59,719 bases of DNA from Deltaproteobacteria bacterium (GCA_024276905.1 JAJRWF010000019.1:1-59719); one strand, 5' to 3'; positions 47,154 to 56,306 are shown, counted from the first letter of the stretch. Numbers and translations: made by a program. The notes: a model not told the origin generated them from the letters alone.

Positions 47154-49568
47154 TCAGAGCGGATCTTCCTGATCGAGGCGAAAGAAATCCCGCGCCCTGG
47201 GCGCTTCTTCTGCGCTGGCAAATTCGGTCGGAGCTGTTCCGGGAGCAAAGGCTTCAATCCGTGCCTCGGGATCATCATCGGCCAGCAGCTTGCCGCTTTT
47301 CTCTTCGATCGGGTAAAACTCGATGTCATCTGGAACGCTGAAGTCTTTGGCCGGATATTGTTTGATCGCTTCTTTCATAAAAGCAACCCAGGCCGGTGCT
47401 GCCGCGCGTGAGCCGGTTTCACTGCGCCCAAGTGGGCGCTCCTGATCGTACCCAACCCAGGAAACACACGCCAGTTGAGGAATGTAGCCGATATACCAGG
47501 CATCTTTCAGGTCGTTGGTGGTGCCGGTTTTTCCCGCCGATGGACGGCCCAGCGCCTTGGCACGCCAGCCGGTTCCCTCGCGGACCACACTCTCCATGAT
47601 ATTGGTGATCAGATAGGCGGTTTCCGGCGAGATGACCCGCCGGGGTGGCTTACGGATCATGCGCTGATCGGCATCGATGCCGGTAGCAAAATCTGCCGGA
47701 TCGATCGATTCGAGAATCCGGCCGGTTCGGTCGACAATTTTGTTGATATAGCTGGGAGAGACCTGCACCCCGCCGTTGGCAAAAACCGCGTAGGCATTGA
47801 GCATCTCGATCGGTGTCACTGCGGTTGAGCCGAGGGCCAGGGTCAGATCACGGGTCAGGGGGGTTTTAATCCCGAGTTTTTTCCCGTACCCGGCGACGTA
47901 GTTCACCCCGATATCCTCCAGAATCTTGATCGTGACCACATTGCGCGAATGGGCCAGCGCCTGACGGAAGGAGGTCGGGCCGTAGAATTTTTCTTCATAG
48001 TTCCGCGGTTTCCAGGCCTTGAGTTCGCCCTGGTTGTCCAGTTCCTCATAGATCAGCGGGGTATCGAGGATCACCGATGCCGGGGTATAGCCCTTGTCGA
48101 GAGCCGCTGCATAAATGATCGGCTTGATTGCCGAGCCCGGCAGACGCTTGGCCTGAATCGCACGGTTGAACTGGCTTTCAGCAAAATCGTAACCACCGAC
48201 CATCGCCTTGATCTGGCCGGTTTCCGCAACACTGGCGATCAGGGCACCCTGCGCCAGGGGGTGCTGATCAAGTGCCAGTTTCAGAGGGCCTTCATCCTGA
48301 ATTTCCCGAACCTCAACCTCGATCAGGGCTCCGATCGGAATGCGTGAGGGCTTGCCACGTTCGGCGTTGCCGCTCGACTCAGTATCGGCAGACACGACCG
48401 ACAACGGCGCGGCCCATTTCGCCTCCTTGATCTTGATAATCCCCTCGCGCTCACCGATCAGACAGACAATCTGCTCGCGATTGCCATCGATGACCAGCGC
48501 TCTGGTCAGCGTGCCCGGTTTCAGTGGTTGTTCCTTCAGGGATTTCAGTTGTTCTTCCAGAAAGGTATCCTGGGCCTGATCGTCGAGCAGCTGCAGAGGG
48601 CCACGATAGCCCTGACGTTTGTCATGGTTGCGCAGGTTGTTGCGGACGGCCCTTTCGGCGGCCTGCTGCATCGGGATATTAATGCTGGTATAGACCTGAA
48701 GGCCGCCGGTGTAGAGCTGTTCGGTACCGAAACGTTCTTCAAGGTAGCGGCGGACCTGTTCGTTGAAGTAGGCGGTTTCTTTCAGATGGGTATTGAGGCG
48801 TGGCTTGATGATCACCTGTTCGCGACGTGCTGTTTCAGCCTCAGCCGGGGTAATGTAGCCCTCTTCAGTCATCCGCTGCAGAACATACTGCTGACGATCA
48901 ATCGCGCGCTGGTAATGCCGGTACGGAGAGTAGCGGCTTGGCGCCTGCGGCAGTCCGGCGAGGATCGCACATTCGGCCAGCGAGAGCTGGTCAACATTCT
49001 TGTCAAAATAGTTTTCGGCCGCCGCCTCGACCCCGTAGGCGCGGTGACCGAGATAGATCTGATTGAGATAGAGATAGAGGATCTCTTTTTTGGTCAGTGC
49101 CTTCTCCATCCGCCGGGCGAGGATTGCCTCCTTGAATTTGCGTGAGAAGTAACGTTCCGAGGTCAGCAGCAACTGCTTGGCGACCTGCTGAGTGATGGTG
49201 CTGCCGCCCTGGGCGATCCCGCCGGCCGCAACGTTTTTCATCGCAGCCCGCATGATTGAGGACAGATCAAGGCCCTTGTGTTTGAAGAAGTTGGCATCCT
49301 CGGCGGCAACGAACGCCTGCACCAGTTGCCAGGGCATCTTGTCAATCGGGACCAGAATTCGCCGTTCGCGCGAATACTCAGCGATGATCGTGCCATCATC
49401 ACTGTAGATACGGGTGATCAGCGGTGGCCGGTAATCGGACAGGGTTTCGACCCGTGGCAGAGAGCTGGCTACGTAGAAATATGCGATACCCAGACCGAGC
49501 AGTCCGCTCAGGCCGAGACCGGCGCAGGCCAGCAGGATATACCTGAATATTCGTTTTCGGGTCGACAT
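47154..49568 (-). CDS. mrcA: Penicillin-binding protein 1A (bifunctional transglycosylase/transpeptidase)
   Basis: Polymerises and cross-links peptidoglycan at the inner membrane. One N-terminal helix (YILLACAGLGLSGLLGLGIAYF) precedes the GT51 domain (FVAAEDANFFKHKGLD, GGSTITQQVAKQLLL, KKEILYLYLNQIYLG), an OB-like insert, and the transpeptidase with SxxK in GSAIKPIIYA (near residue 480), SRN in AHSRNVVTIK and KTG in GKTGTTNDLKDAW (near residue 685). Length 804 aa from the ATG at 49568; an ATG at 49607 would add 13 residues. The acidic/proline C-terminal tail is unremarkable. Confidence 0.95.
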   Translation of the reverse strand: MSTRKRIFRYILLACAGLGLSGLLGLGIAYFYVASSLPRVETLSDYRPPLITRIYSDDGTIIAEYSRERRILVPIDKMPWQLVQAFVAAEDANFFKHKGLDLSSIMRAAMKNVAAGGIAQGGSTITQQVAKQLLLTSERYFSRKFKEAILARRMEKALTKKEILYLYLNQIYLGHRAYGVEAAAENYFDKNVDQLSLAECAILAGLPQAPSRYSPYRHYQRAIDRQQYVLQRMTEEGYITPAEAETARREQVIIKPRLNTHLKETAYFNEQVRRYLEERFGTEQLYTGGLQVYTSINIPMQQAAERAVRNNLRNHDKRQGYRGPLQLLDDQAQDTFLEEQLKSLKEQPLKPGTLTRALVIDGNREQIVCLIGEREGIIKIKEAKWAAPLSVVSADTESSGNAERGKPSRIPIGALIEVEVREIQDEGPLKLALDQHPLAQGALIASVAETGQIKAMVGGYDFAESQFNRAIQAKRLPGSAIKPIIYAAALDKGYTPASVILDTPLIYEELDNQGELKAWKPRNYEEKFYGPTSFRQALAHSRNVVTIKILEDIGVNYVAGYGKKLGIKTPLTRDLTLALGSTAVTPIEMLNAYAVFANGGVQVSPSYINKIVDRTGRILESIDPADFATGIDADQRMIRKPPRRVISPETAYLITNIMESVVREGTGWRAKALGRPSAGKTGTTNDLKDAWYIGYIPQLACVSWVGYDQERPLGRSETGSRAAAPAWVAFMKEAIKQYPAKDFSVPDDIEFYPIEEKSGKLLADDDPEARIEAFAPGTAPTEFASAEEAPRARDFFRLDQEDPL

Positions 49569-49755
49569 TGATTGATCCGGGTTCTGGTTTGAGGTTGTCG
49601 CGAACATGGAGATTCAGCTAAAAAGTAATCCTGAAACAGGCACTTATAGCATGTGGGGCTGCCGACGGGCAACCATCGAACGCGCCGCTTCCTTCTTGAC
49701 CCCGCTCCGGTGGTGACCTATGCTCCAGAAATCTTCAACGAAGGATGGTTAGATT

Positions 49756-50427
49756 ATGAAAAAAGCGGTTGTTCTCTACAGTGGTGGGCTCGATTCGACC
49801 ACTTGCATGGCGCTGGCCCGTGACGCCGGCTTCGAGCCCTATGCACTCAGTTTTTCTTACGGCCAGCGCCATGCGATCGAACTTGAAAAAGCCCGTGAAT
49901 ATGCGCCACTGGTCGGGGCGAAAGAACATATGGTCGTTGATATTGATCTGCGGCAGATGGGCGGTAGCGCACTGACCAGCGACATTGAGGTGCCCAAAGA
50001 CGGGGCAGATCAAACGCAGATACCAATCACTTATGTCCCGGCTCGAAATACCATTTTTCTCTCTTTTGCCCTCGGCTGGGCCGAAGTGCTCGGGGCCCAG
50101 GATATCTATATCGGGGTCAATGCGGTTGATTATTCCGGCTATCCGGATTGTCGCCCGGAATTTATCGCGGCGTTTCAGGCGATGGCTGATCTGGCGACGC
50201 GGGCCGGGGTTGAAGGGAATCCCTACAGAATTCAGGCGCCACTGATCAACCTGACCAAGGCGCAAATTATTGCGCAGGGACTTGCCCTCGGAGTCGACTA
50301 TCGCTATACCCACAGTTGTTACGATCCGGCGGATGACGGTCGGGCTTGTGGGCGTTGCGATTCCTGCCTGTTACGGCTCAAGGGTTTTACCGCTGCCGGC
50401 AGCGGTGACCCGGTCCCATACGTTTAA
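49756..50427 (+). CDS. queC: 7-cyano-7-deazaguanine synthase
   Basis: Converts 7-carboxy-7-deazaguanine to preQ0 with ATP and ammonia, for queuosine. The PP-loop [15 protein letters not shown] is at the N-terminus and the zinc-site cysteines are at the C-terminus ([20 protein letters not shown]). Length 223 aa is normal. AGGATGG precedes the ATG. folE2 follows, and together they suggest a supply line from GTP to queuosine. No preQ1 riboswitch was seen in the 148 bases upstream. Confidence 0.95.
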   Translation: MKKAVVLYSGGLDSTTCMALARDAGFEPYALSFSYGQRHAIELEKAREYAPLVGAKEHMVVDIDLRQMGGSALTSDIEVPKDGADQTQIPITYVPARNTIFLSFALGWAEVLGAQDIYIGVNAVDYSGYPDCRPEFIAAFQAMADLATRAGVEGNPYRIQAPLINLTKAQIIAQGLALGVDYRYTHSCYDPADDGRACGRCDSCLLRLKGFTAAGSGDPVPYV

Positions 50428-50462
50428 GGCTGAAGGCGACAGGATTCAGGTGCCGGACGTCA
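50428..50462. repeat. Degenerate heptamer array after queC
   Basis: Directly after the queC stop: GGCTGAA GGCGACA GGATTCA GGTGCCG GACGTCA, five 7-mers in phase. On the other strand they read CTG-headed heptamers like those in the gyrB-gyrA spacer; CAGGATTCAG is shared exactly with that spacer. Confidence 0.5.
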
Positions 50463-50513
50463 GGAAAAACAGAACCCAGCTATTCCGGGCCGCGAGATTG
50501 AGGAATTAAGTCG

Positions 50514-51308
50514 ATGAAAAACATGCCCGACATGCAGAAAAACCCCGACCAACGACGTATCGCTATCGACAAGGTGGGAGTCAAGGATATCCGCTACCCG
50601 ATTGTGGTGCTGGATCGTGCCCGTCAGGAGCAGCATACGGTCGCGCGGGTCAACATGTATGTCGATCTGCCCCATCATTTCAAGGGCACGCACATGAGCC
50701 GCTTTATCGAGGTGCTTAATCTTTATCATGGTGCCGTGAGTATCGAGAATATCGAAGTGATTCTCGATGCCATGAAACAGCGCCTTGAAGCCAGCTGTGC
50801 TTATCTTGAACTCGATTTTCCCTACTTCATCGAAAAGCAGGCGCCGATTTCCGGGGCGCGGGGATTGATGGAATACCAGTGTCGGATGACCGGTATCCTT
50901 GGCGAAGAATTTGATTTTGTCCTTGAGGTCAGTGTGCCGGTGACCTCACTTTGTCCCTGCTCGCGAGAGATCAGCGAACGCGGTGCTCATAATCAACGCA
51001 GTCTGGTTAATGTTCAGGTGCGCTATACGGAGCACATCTGGCTTGAGGAGCTGGTCGAGCAGATCGAAGCCTGCGCCAGTGCCCCGGTCTACTCGCTGCT
51101 CAAGCGTGAAGATGAAAAAGCCGTGACCGAGCAAGCCTACGATAACCCGATGTTTGTTGAGGATATGGTGCGGGCGGTGACGGAACGGCTCAAGGCGATC
51201 CCGGCGATCACCTGGTTTCGGGTCGAGTGTGAAAATTTCGAATCGATTCACAATCATTCGGCTTATGCCCAGCTCGAATATACGCTCCCCGCCGACAACT
51301 GTGGATAA
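50514..51308 (+). CDS. folE2: GTP cyclohydrolase FolE2 (type IB)
   Basis: Converts GTP to 7,8-dihydroneopterin triphosphate for folate and queuosine; the metal-flexible alternative to FolE. IDKVGVKDIRYPIVVLDR, HFKGTHMSRFIEVLN, the active-site cysteine region PVTSLCPCSREIS and GAHNQRSLVNVQV are FolE2 motifs. Length 264 aa is normal. Its last codons form the start of three DnaA-box-like sequences and overlap the next gene. Confidence 0.95.
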   Translation: MKNMPDMQKNPDQRRIAIDKVGVKDIRYPIVVLDRARQEQHTVARVNMYVDLPHHFKGTHMSRFIEVLNLYHGAVSIENIEVILDAMKQRLEASCAYLELDFPYFIEKQAPISGARGLMEYQCRMTGILGEEFDFVLEVSVPVTSLCPCSREISERGAHNQRSLVNVQVRYTEHIWLEELVEQIEACASAPVYSLLKREDEKAVTEQAYDNPMFVEDMVRAVTERLKAIPAITWFRVECENFESIHNHSAYAQLEYTLPADNCG

Positions 51309-51329
51309 GTCTGTGGAAAAGGTGGATAA
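51300..51329. promoter_or_regulatory. Three clustered DnaA-box-like sequences at the folE2 end
   Basis: TGTGGATAA (51300-51308, perfect complement of TTATCCACA), TGTGGAAAA (51312-51320) and GGTGGATAA (51321-51329), the last two with one mismatch each, all in the same orientation. They span the folE2 stop and the start of the next gene. Possible DnaA binding or titration site; coding constraint in both genes could also produce them. Confidence 0.4.
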
Positions 51330-51948
51330 CTCAGCAATTCTTGGTGTTTTTGCCAAGGCTCCGGTTGTCGGACAGGTCAAAACCCGACTTTGTCCGCCCC
51401 TCGATTTCGAGCAGGCGACACAACTCTATCGGCAGATTCTCGATGAAACGATCCAACGCTTTACCGGGCAGTTTTTCACGTTGGTGATCTGTTACGCCGG
51501 CAGCGAGGACTATTTTTCTGATAACTATCCGCAACTCGCACGTCAACCGCAACAGGGCTGCGATCTGGGAGAACGGATGGCCAATGCCCTGCAGGGTTTT
51601 CTGGCTGCAGGCTACCGACAGGCAGTATTGATCGGCAGTGACAGTCCCGATCTGCCGCTGACCCATATCGCGCAGGCCTTTGATGCCTTGCAGCAGTCTG
51701 ACGTGGTAATTGCTCCGGCAGATGATGGCGGTTACGTGCTGATCGGCGAGAGCACCCATCAGCCACAACTCTTTGAGCAGATGCCCTGGAGTCAGGAGGG
51801 GCTGATGCCGCAGACGAAACGGGTGCTCGATCTGCACCGGATAAACTGGCAACAGCTGCCAGGCTGGGAAGATATTGATGATGCTGTTTCCCTTCGGCGT
51901 CTGTTGCAGCGCTCTCCTGGCAGCCTGAGCGCCCGTCACGTCAGATAG
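51301..51948 (+). CDS. GT-A family glycosyltransferase-like protein (TIGR04282/DUF2064)
   Basis: Nucleotidyl/glycosyltransferase-fold protein. LGVFAKAPVVGQVKTRLCPPL at the N-terminus, QGCDLGERMANALQGF, VLIGSDSPDLPLTHI (with the DSP acidic site) and VVIAPADDGGYVLIG are the family signatures. Length about 215 aa. No ATG is available; GTG codons at 51301, 51313 and 51322 are all possible starts, the first overlapping the folE2 stop. Substrate unknown. Confidence 0.82.
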   Translation: MDKSVEKVDNSAILGVFAKAPVVGQVKTRLCPPLDFEQATQLYRQILDETIQRFTGQFFTLVICYAGSEDYFSDNYPQLARQPQQGCDLGERMANALQGFLAAGYRQAVLIGSDSPDLPLTHIAQAFDALQQSDVVIAPADDGGYVLIGESTHQPQLFEQMPWSQEGLMPQTKRVLDLHRINWQQLPGWEDIDDAVSLRRLLQRSPGSLSARHVR

Positions 51949-52060
51949 CATTTGGCTTTTGTGCTTACCGAAGAGGATGCTGGCTCGTTCTCACCGGTTT
52001 AGCGTGAATACGGAGATAAATATTTACTACGGAGGTGGAACGCAGGTCGCGGGCCGGAAC

Positions 52061-52089
52061 TTGACTTGCCCTGACGGCTGGCAGATAAT
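52061..52089 (+). promoter_or_regulatory. Predicted sigma-70 promoter of the tol operon
   Basis: TTGACT (52061-52066), a 17-base spacer and GATAAT (52084-52089), about 100 bases before tolQ. The rest of the 51949-52191 gap shows no gene. Confidence 0.65.
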
Positions 52090-52191
52090 TTCGATCTGAC
52101 CCACCATTTTTTCTTCTATTTCCCTGTGATCTGAATTTGTCGCCAAGGGTACGGTTTCAGGTAACTATTCAGCAAACCGAAGGAGTCTGTT

Positions 52192-52860
52192 TTGGATCTG
52201 GTACTTCAGGCCGGACCGGTTGTTAAGCTGGTCCTGCTTATTCTCCTCTATTTCTCCCTGGTGTCCTGGGGCATCATCTTTTACAAATTCAAAACGATTC
52301 AGCAGGCGATCCGTGAATCGGAGCGCTTTCTCGATTTTTTCTGGGAGAAAAAACGATTTGATGTCATCGGGCAGGGGGTCAAGGATTTTACCCAGACCCC
52401 GCTGGCAATCCTGTTTCGCGAGGGTTACCATGAGCTGCTGCAACTCAAAAAGCAGCACCGCCCCGAAGCGGCACGTGAGTTGTCGGCCGATCTGGGCGGA
52501 CTCGGTAATGTTTCACGGGCGCTGCGCCGGGCAACCACTCAGGAGACCCAGCGTCTCGAAAAATATCTGACCTTTCTTGCCACCACCGGTTCGACCGCGC
52601 CTTTTATCGGCCTGTTCGGAACCGTCTGGGGGATTATGGATGCTTTTCACGGCATCGGCCAGACCGGCAGTGCCTCACTGGCGGTTGTCGCACCGGGAAT
52701 CTCCGAGGCGCTGGTCGCAACCGCCATCGGTCTTGCTGCCGCCATTCCGGCGGTTATGGGCTACAACCATTTTCTCAATAAAGTTAATCAGCTGATCGGC
52801 GAGATGGACAATTTCAGCCAGGAATTTCTCAATATCGTCGAGCGGATGGAGCGGAGTTAA
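52192..52860 (+). CDS. tolQ: Tol-Pal system proton channel subunit TolQ
   Basis: Stator protein of the Tol motor. Three membrane helices: residues about 8-28 (VVKLVLLILLYFSLVSWGIIF), then a large cytoplasmic loop, then FLATTGSTAPFIGLFGTVWGIMDAF and LVATAIGLAAAIPAVMGYNHF, the MotA/TolQ/ExbB signature. Length 222 aa. TTG start with AAGGAG six bases upstream. First gene of tolQRAB. Confidence 0.94.
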   Translation: MDLVLQAGPVVKLVLLILLYFSLVSWGIIFYKFKTIQQAIRESERFLDFFWEKKRFDVIGQGVKDFTQTPLAILFREGYHELLQLKKQHRPEAARELSADLGGLGNVSRALRRATTQETQRLEKYLTFLATTGSTAPFIGLFGTVWGIMDAFHGIGQTGSASLAVVAPGISEALVATAIGLAAAIPAVMGYNHFLNKVNQLIGEMDNFSQEFLNIVERMERS

Positions 52861-52863
52861 GCG

Positions 52864-53286
52864 ATGGAAGTCGGACGTCCCGGCACAGGCCGTCGCAGCA
52901 ATATGTCGCAGATCAACGTCACGCCTTTTGTCGATGTGATGCTGGTGCTGCTGATTATCTTCATGGTCACCGCACCGATGCTTGATCAGGGGGTCTCGGT
53001 CGATCTGCCCGAAGTCAAGGAAGCACCGAGTCTGCCGAGCAAAACTGAACCGCTGGTGATTACGGTCAAGAAGAATGGCAATCTGCTGATCGGAAAAACC
53101 CGGATCAAAAAGATCAGCAAGCTGGCCCCGGTTATTCTGCAAGCCCTCAAAGGCAAGGAGAACCGCGAGGTTTTTCTTGAAGCCGACAAGGCCGTTTCCT
53201 ATGGTCGCGTGGTTGAGGTGATGGCGGCGGTCAAAAAGGCCGGTATCGAACGCCTGGGGATGGTTACCCGTATGCCAGAGGAGTAG
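52864..53286 (+). CDS. tolR: Tol-Pal system protein TolR
   Basis: Partner of TolQ. SQINVTPFVDVMLVLLIIFMV is the single membrane helix with the proton-carrying Asp of the ExbD/TolR family. The periplasmic domain follows (VFLEADKAVSYGRVVEVMAAVKKAGIERLGMVT). Length 140 aa is normal. Three bases separate it from tolQ. Confidence 0.95.
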   Translation: MEVGRPGTGRRSNMSQINVTPFVDVMLVLLIIFMVTAPMLDQGVSVDLPEVKEAPSLPSKTEPLVITVKKNGNLLIGKTRIKKISKLAPVILQALKGKENREVFLEADKAVSYGRVVEVMAAVKKAGIERLGMVTRMPEE

Positions 53287-53295
53287 ACGCAGAGC

Positions 53296-54096
53296 ATGTC
53301 CGAATATTACCGACATCGCCTGCGACAGTTACAGAGCCTGCTCGAACCGGGGTTGCGGCGGATGCTGTTTCTGTCCTTTGTCCTGCACCTGATTGTACCT
53401 GTGATTCTTTCAGGGGTGCTGATTGCAACCCACAGAACGCCCAAGGTGCCGGTCTATCGGGTGAATCTGGTGAACAAACCGGTCAAAAACCCGCGTGCCG
53501 GCCGCCCTGATGCGGCAGCGGTCAAAAAAAAGAAAAAAGTCAAAAAGAAGATTGCCGCCAAGAAAATTCCGCTCAAGAAAAAAAAGACGGTGAAAACGCC
53601 CGCGGTAAAAAAGAAAAAGCCACCGGTCAAAAAGGTTAAACTGGACAAAACTGCCGAGACGGACCTGCAGAAACGCTTGGCCGAAATGCAGGCCAAAGCC
53701 GAGCGGCAGAACAAACTCGACAGAATCAAAGCGGCGCTTGCAACACAGCGCGCCGAATTAGGCAAGCGAGACGTACAGGCTCCGGTCGGCGAACCCGATG
53801 GCAAGGGGGATGAGATCGGTATCAGCACAATCCGCTACATCGAGGGATTTATCAAGGAACAGTGGCGCCTGTCGCAGTACCAGTTGCCGAGCCTGGATCT
53901 GCAGGCAGAAATCACGGTGGTTTATTCAACCGAAGGCAAGATGCGTAGCTGGGAGTTTGTCGAAAAATCGGGGAATGCCCAGTTTGATAATTCTCTGCGG
54001 AGTGCAATTCTTAAATCGCGTGATCTTGGTGAAAAACTGCCGGTTTCAGGGACCTTCGAAATTGTCTTCAACCTCAAGGATCTGCAAAATCGATGA
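53296..54096 (+). CDS. tolA: TolA-like energy transducer (TonB C-terminal domain)
   Basis: Spans the periplasm to couple TolQR to TolB/Pal. One N-terminal helix (MLFLSFVLHLIVPVILSGVLIA) is followed by a very lysine-rich linker (about residues 75-125, runs of KKKK), a helical region (LAEMQAKAERQNKL) and a C-terminal TonB/TolA domain with YIEGFIKEQWRLSQYQL and ITVVYSTEGKMRSWEFVEKSGNAQFDNSL. Length 266 aa. The last codon overlaps the tolB start (ATGA). Confidence 0.9.
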   Translation: MSEYYRHRLRQLQSLLEPGLRRMLFLSFVLHLIVPVILSGVLIATHRTPKVPVYRVNLVNKPVKNPRAGRPDAAAVKKKKKVKKKIAAKKIPLKKKKTVKTPAVKKKKPPVKKVKLDKTAETDLQKRLAEMQAKAERQNKLDRIKAALATQRAELGKRDVQAPVGEPDGKGDEIGISTIRYIEGFIKEQWRLSQYQLPSLDLQAEITVVYSTEGKMRSWEFVEKSGNAQFDNSLRSAILKSRDLGEKLPVSGTFEIVFNLKDLQNR

Positions 54097-55388
54097 ATAA
54101 ATTTCTGAGTATTTTATTTCTGGTCGCCCTGTCTCTTCCCCTGCCCGCTCAGGCGGTGCGCATCGAGATTAGTGCGCCGGGTGAACAGACTATTCCGCTG
54201 GCGCTGACCCGCTTTCTGCCGATGGGCACTGCTGCGACCGATGCCGCAACCGAAATTGATGAAGTGTTGATCGCTGATCTTGATCTGTCGGGGCTGTTCG
54301 AACTGGCAGATCGTGCTGCCTTTCTTTCGGATGCCGAAAAGCTCGGTCTCCACAGCACTCAGGTCGATTTTGCCCAGTGGCGCCTGCTGGGAGTGGATGC
54401 GGTGGTCAAGGGGGGCTATCGCCTTGAGGGCGAAAACCTGGTGGTTGAAGCGCGGCTCTACGATGTGGTGACCCAGCGTCTGCTGACCGGACGACGTTAT
54501 GTCGGTCGCCCCGGCGATGAGCGGCGGATTGCCCATAGCTTTGCCGATCAGATCATGCTCGCCCTGACCGGCAAAAAGGGTCCTTTTAACAGCCGCCTGG
54601 CCTATATTTCAACCCGCAGCGGTCATAAGGAACTCTACCTGATGGAGGTTGATGGGCACAATCCGGTGCGTTTGACCGACCATCGCTCGATCGTACTCGA
54701 CCCCGATTTTTCACCGCTGCGCAAGGAGATCACCTTTACCTCCTACCAGCATTCCAATCCAGATCTCTACCGCAAGGAGATCTACACCGGCCGTGAGGCA
54801 CGGCTGTCGCAGCGTCCAGGGCTGAATACCGGTGGCCGTTATCGTCCCGATGGAGGGGAACTGGTGGTGACCCTGTCGCGAGGCAACAATTCGGATATTT
54901 ATCTGATCGGGACCGATGGCACCATCCACAAGCGTTTGACCAAGCACTGGGGGATTGATGTTGCTCCGAGCTGGAGCCCTGATGGTGACAAGATTGCTTT
55001 TGTTTCGGATCGACGGGGTAATCCGCATATCTTCATTGTCGATATCGACAGTCTCAAGGTCGAGCGTCTGACCTTCGACGGAAAATACAATGCGACTCCC
55101 GACTGGAGTCCGACCGGTGACTGGATCGCCTTTACCCGTCGCACCGAAGGGCAGTTCGATATTTTTCTAACACGCCCCGATGGCAGCAGCGAACACCGTC
55201 TGACTTTTGGTCCCGGGACCAAGGAACATCCCAGATTCAGTCCGGATGGCCGCTTTCTGGTCTATTCGCTCGATCTCGACGGAGAAAAATCTATCCATGT
55301 CATGCGTGCCGATGGCACAGGTGATCGTCGCCTGTCGGCTGCCGGTGGTAACGATACCCATCCCGCCTGGTCAGGATACTGGCAGTAA
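54093..55388 (+). CDS. tolB: Tol-Pal system beta-propeller protein TolB
   Basis: Periplasmic protein linking TolA and Pal. A signal peptide (MNKFLSILFLVALSLPLPAQA) is followed by the TolB N-terminal alpha/beta domain and a six-bladed WD40-like beta-propeller with repeated motifs (DPDFSPLRKEITFTSY, APSWSPDGDKIAFVSDRRGNPHIF, TPDWSPTGDWIAFTRR, HPRFSPDGRFLVYS). Length 431 aa is normal. Confidence 0.96.
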   Translation: MNKFLSILFLVALSLPLPAQAVRIEISAPGEQTIPLALTRFLPMGTAATDAATEIDEVLIADLDLSGLFELADRAAFLSDAEKLGLHSTQVDFAQWRLLGVDAVVKGGYRLEGENLVVEARLYDVVTQRLLTGRRYVGRPGDERRIAHSFADQIMLALTGKKGPFNSRLAYISTRSGHKELYLMEVDGHNPVRLTDHRSIVLDPDFSPLRKEITFTSYQHSNPDLYRKEIYTGREARLSQRPGLNTGGRYRPDGGELVVTLSRGNNSDIYLIGTDGTIHKRLTKHWGIDVAPSWSPDGDKIAFVSDRRGNPHIFIVDIDSLKVERLTFDGKYNATPDWSPTGDWIAFTRRTEGQFDIFLTRPDGSSEHRLTFGPGTKEHPRFSPDGRFLVYSLDLDGEKSIHVMRADGTGDRRLSAAGGNDTHPAWSGYWQ

Positions 55389-55392
55389 CTCC

Positions 55393-55465
55393 GAAGGTTT
55401 GCGGATCTCCAAGTGTTAAAAGATGTAGGATAGCAGCTAGTTACAGTAGAATCCGCAAGACCTTC
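55393..55465. repeat. Inverted repeat in the tolB-pal gap
   Basis: GAAGGTTTGCGGAT (55393-55406) pairs with ATCCGCAAGACCTTC (55451-55465), 14 pairs with one bulged base, around a 44-base loop. It begins five bases past the tolB stop. It could be an RNA structure separating tolB from pal or the trace of a small mobile repeat. The rest of the 325-base gap (55389-55713) holds no gene that I can support. Confidence 0.5.
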
Positions 55466-55608
55466 AGAGCCTGCGGACCTCTCTCGTTCCTCGCATCTTG
55501 CGTCGCTTGCCCTTGGCGGGGACGAGATGGGTTGAAGAGCTAAGCGAACCCGGCTCCATGGGTGTTGTCTAACTTGGCGGGAAAAGCAGGCTTTCCCTGC
55601 ACCAGCTG

Positions 55609-55636
55609 TTGTTTTTCGCTGTGCTTTTTGTATAAT
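55609..55636 (+). promoter_or_regulatory. Predicted promoter of pal
   Basis: TTGTTT (55609-55614), a 16-base spacer and a perfect TATAAT (55631-55636), about 78 bases before the pal start, giving pal its own transcript in addition to any readthrough from tolB. Confidence 0.6.
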
Positions 55637-55713
55637 GAGGCGGATTATCGGAGAATCTTTTGTCGCGCGAGCGACAATTCATGCATTCGCATCTGCGAAA
55701 GGAGTGGCTGATC

Positions 55714-56253
55714 ATGCAATTGAAAGCTGTATTGAAACTGTCGGTACTGCTGGTACTGGCTCTGGTATTGACTGTCGGTTGTGCTAAGAAACCGACCGAA
55801 GATGAAGCAAACAAGGTGCCCCAGACAGACATGCAACAGCAAAAAATTGTTGATGTCAGTGAGCAACCTGTGACGGAACAGAATAAGGGCGGCGCGGCCA
55901 GCAGCGCAGTGTCTAAAGTGGTTTCTTCTTTGATGCGGGTTAACTTTGAGTATGATCAGTATGTGCTGACTGCCGGGGCCCGTGCGACCCTGAAGAATAA
56001 CGCGGCCTATCTGAATGCCAAAGGTGCCCGAGTCCAGATTGAGGGCCATTGCGATGAGCGTGGCTCCGACGAGTACAATCTGGCGCTGGGTGAAAAGCGT
56101 GCCCTGGCCGTCAAAAACTACCTGGTGTCGCTCGGAGTTCCGGCGAATCGGATGAGTATCATCAGCTATGGTGAAGAGATTCCGTTGGTGATGGCCAGCA
56201 CTGAAGAAGCCTGGGCCCAGAACCGTCGTGCCGAGTTCAAGGAACTCAACTGA
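55714..56253 (+). CDS. pal: Peptidoglycan-associated lipoprotein Pal
   Basis: Outer-membrane lipoprotein that binds peptidoglycan. The signal peptide ends in the lipobox LTVGC (near residue 23). The OmpA-like domain has VNFEYDQYVLT, IEGHCDERGSDEYNLALGEKRA and NRRAEFKELN, with the Asp/Arg residues that bind diaminopimelate. Length 179 aa. AAAGGAG nine bases before the ATG at 55714 sets the start; the frame is open further upstream. Confidence 0.95.
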   Translation: MQLKAVLKLSVLLVLALVLTVGCAKKPTEDEANKVPQTDMQQQKIVDVSEQPVTEQNKGGAASSAVSKVVSSLMRVNFEYDQYVLTAGARATLKNNAAYLNAKGARVQIEGHCDERGSDEYNLALGEKRALAVKNYLVSLGVPANRMSIISYGEEIPLVMASTEEAWAQNRRAEFKELN

Positions 56254-56272
56254 GGTTTTTGAACGATTCAGT

Positions 56273-56306
56273 AAAAAGGTCGCGTCGGTTCCGGCGCGGC
56301 CTTTTT
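56273..56306 (+). terminator. Intrinsic terminator between pal and cpoB
   Basis: AAAAAGGTCGCG-TCGGTTCCGG-CGCGGCCTTTTT: a stem of seven GC-rich pairs (one G-U) extended by A-T pairs and ending in five T. It lies 20 bases past the pal stop. Confidence 0.85.

Noticed and set aside
49608-49755. preQ1 riboswitch before queC
   Set aside because: No preQ1-I or preQ1-II-like stem with its conserved tail could be made out in this gap.
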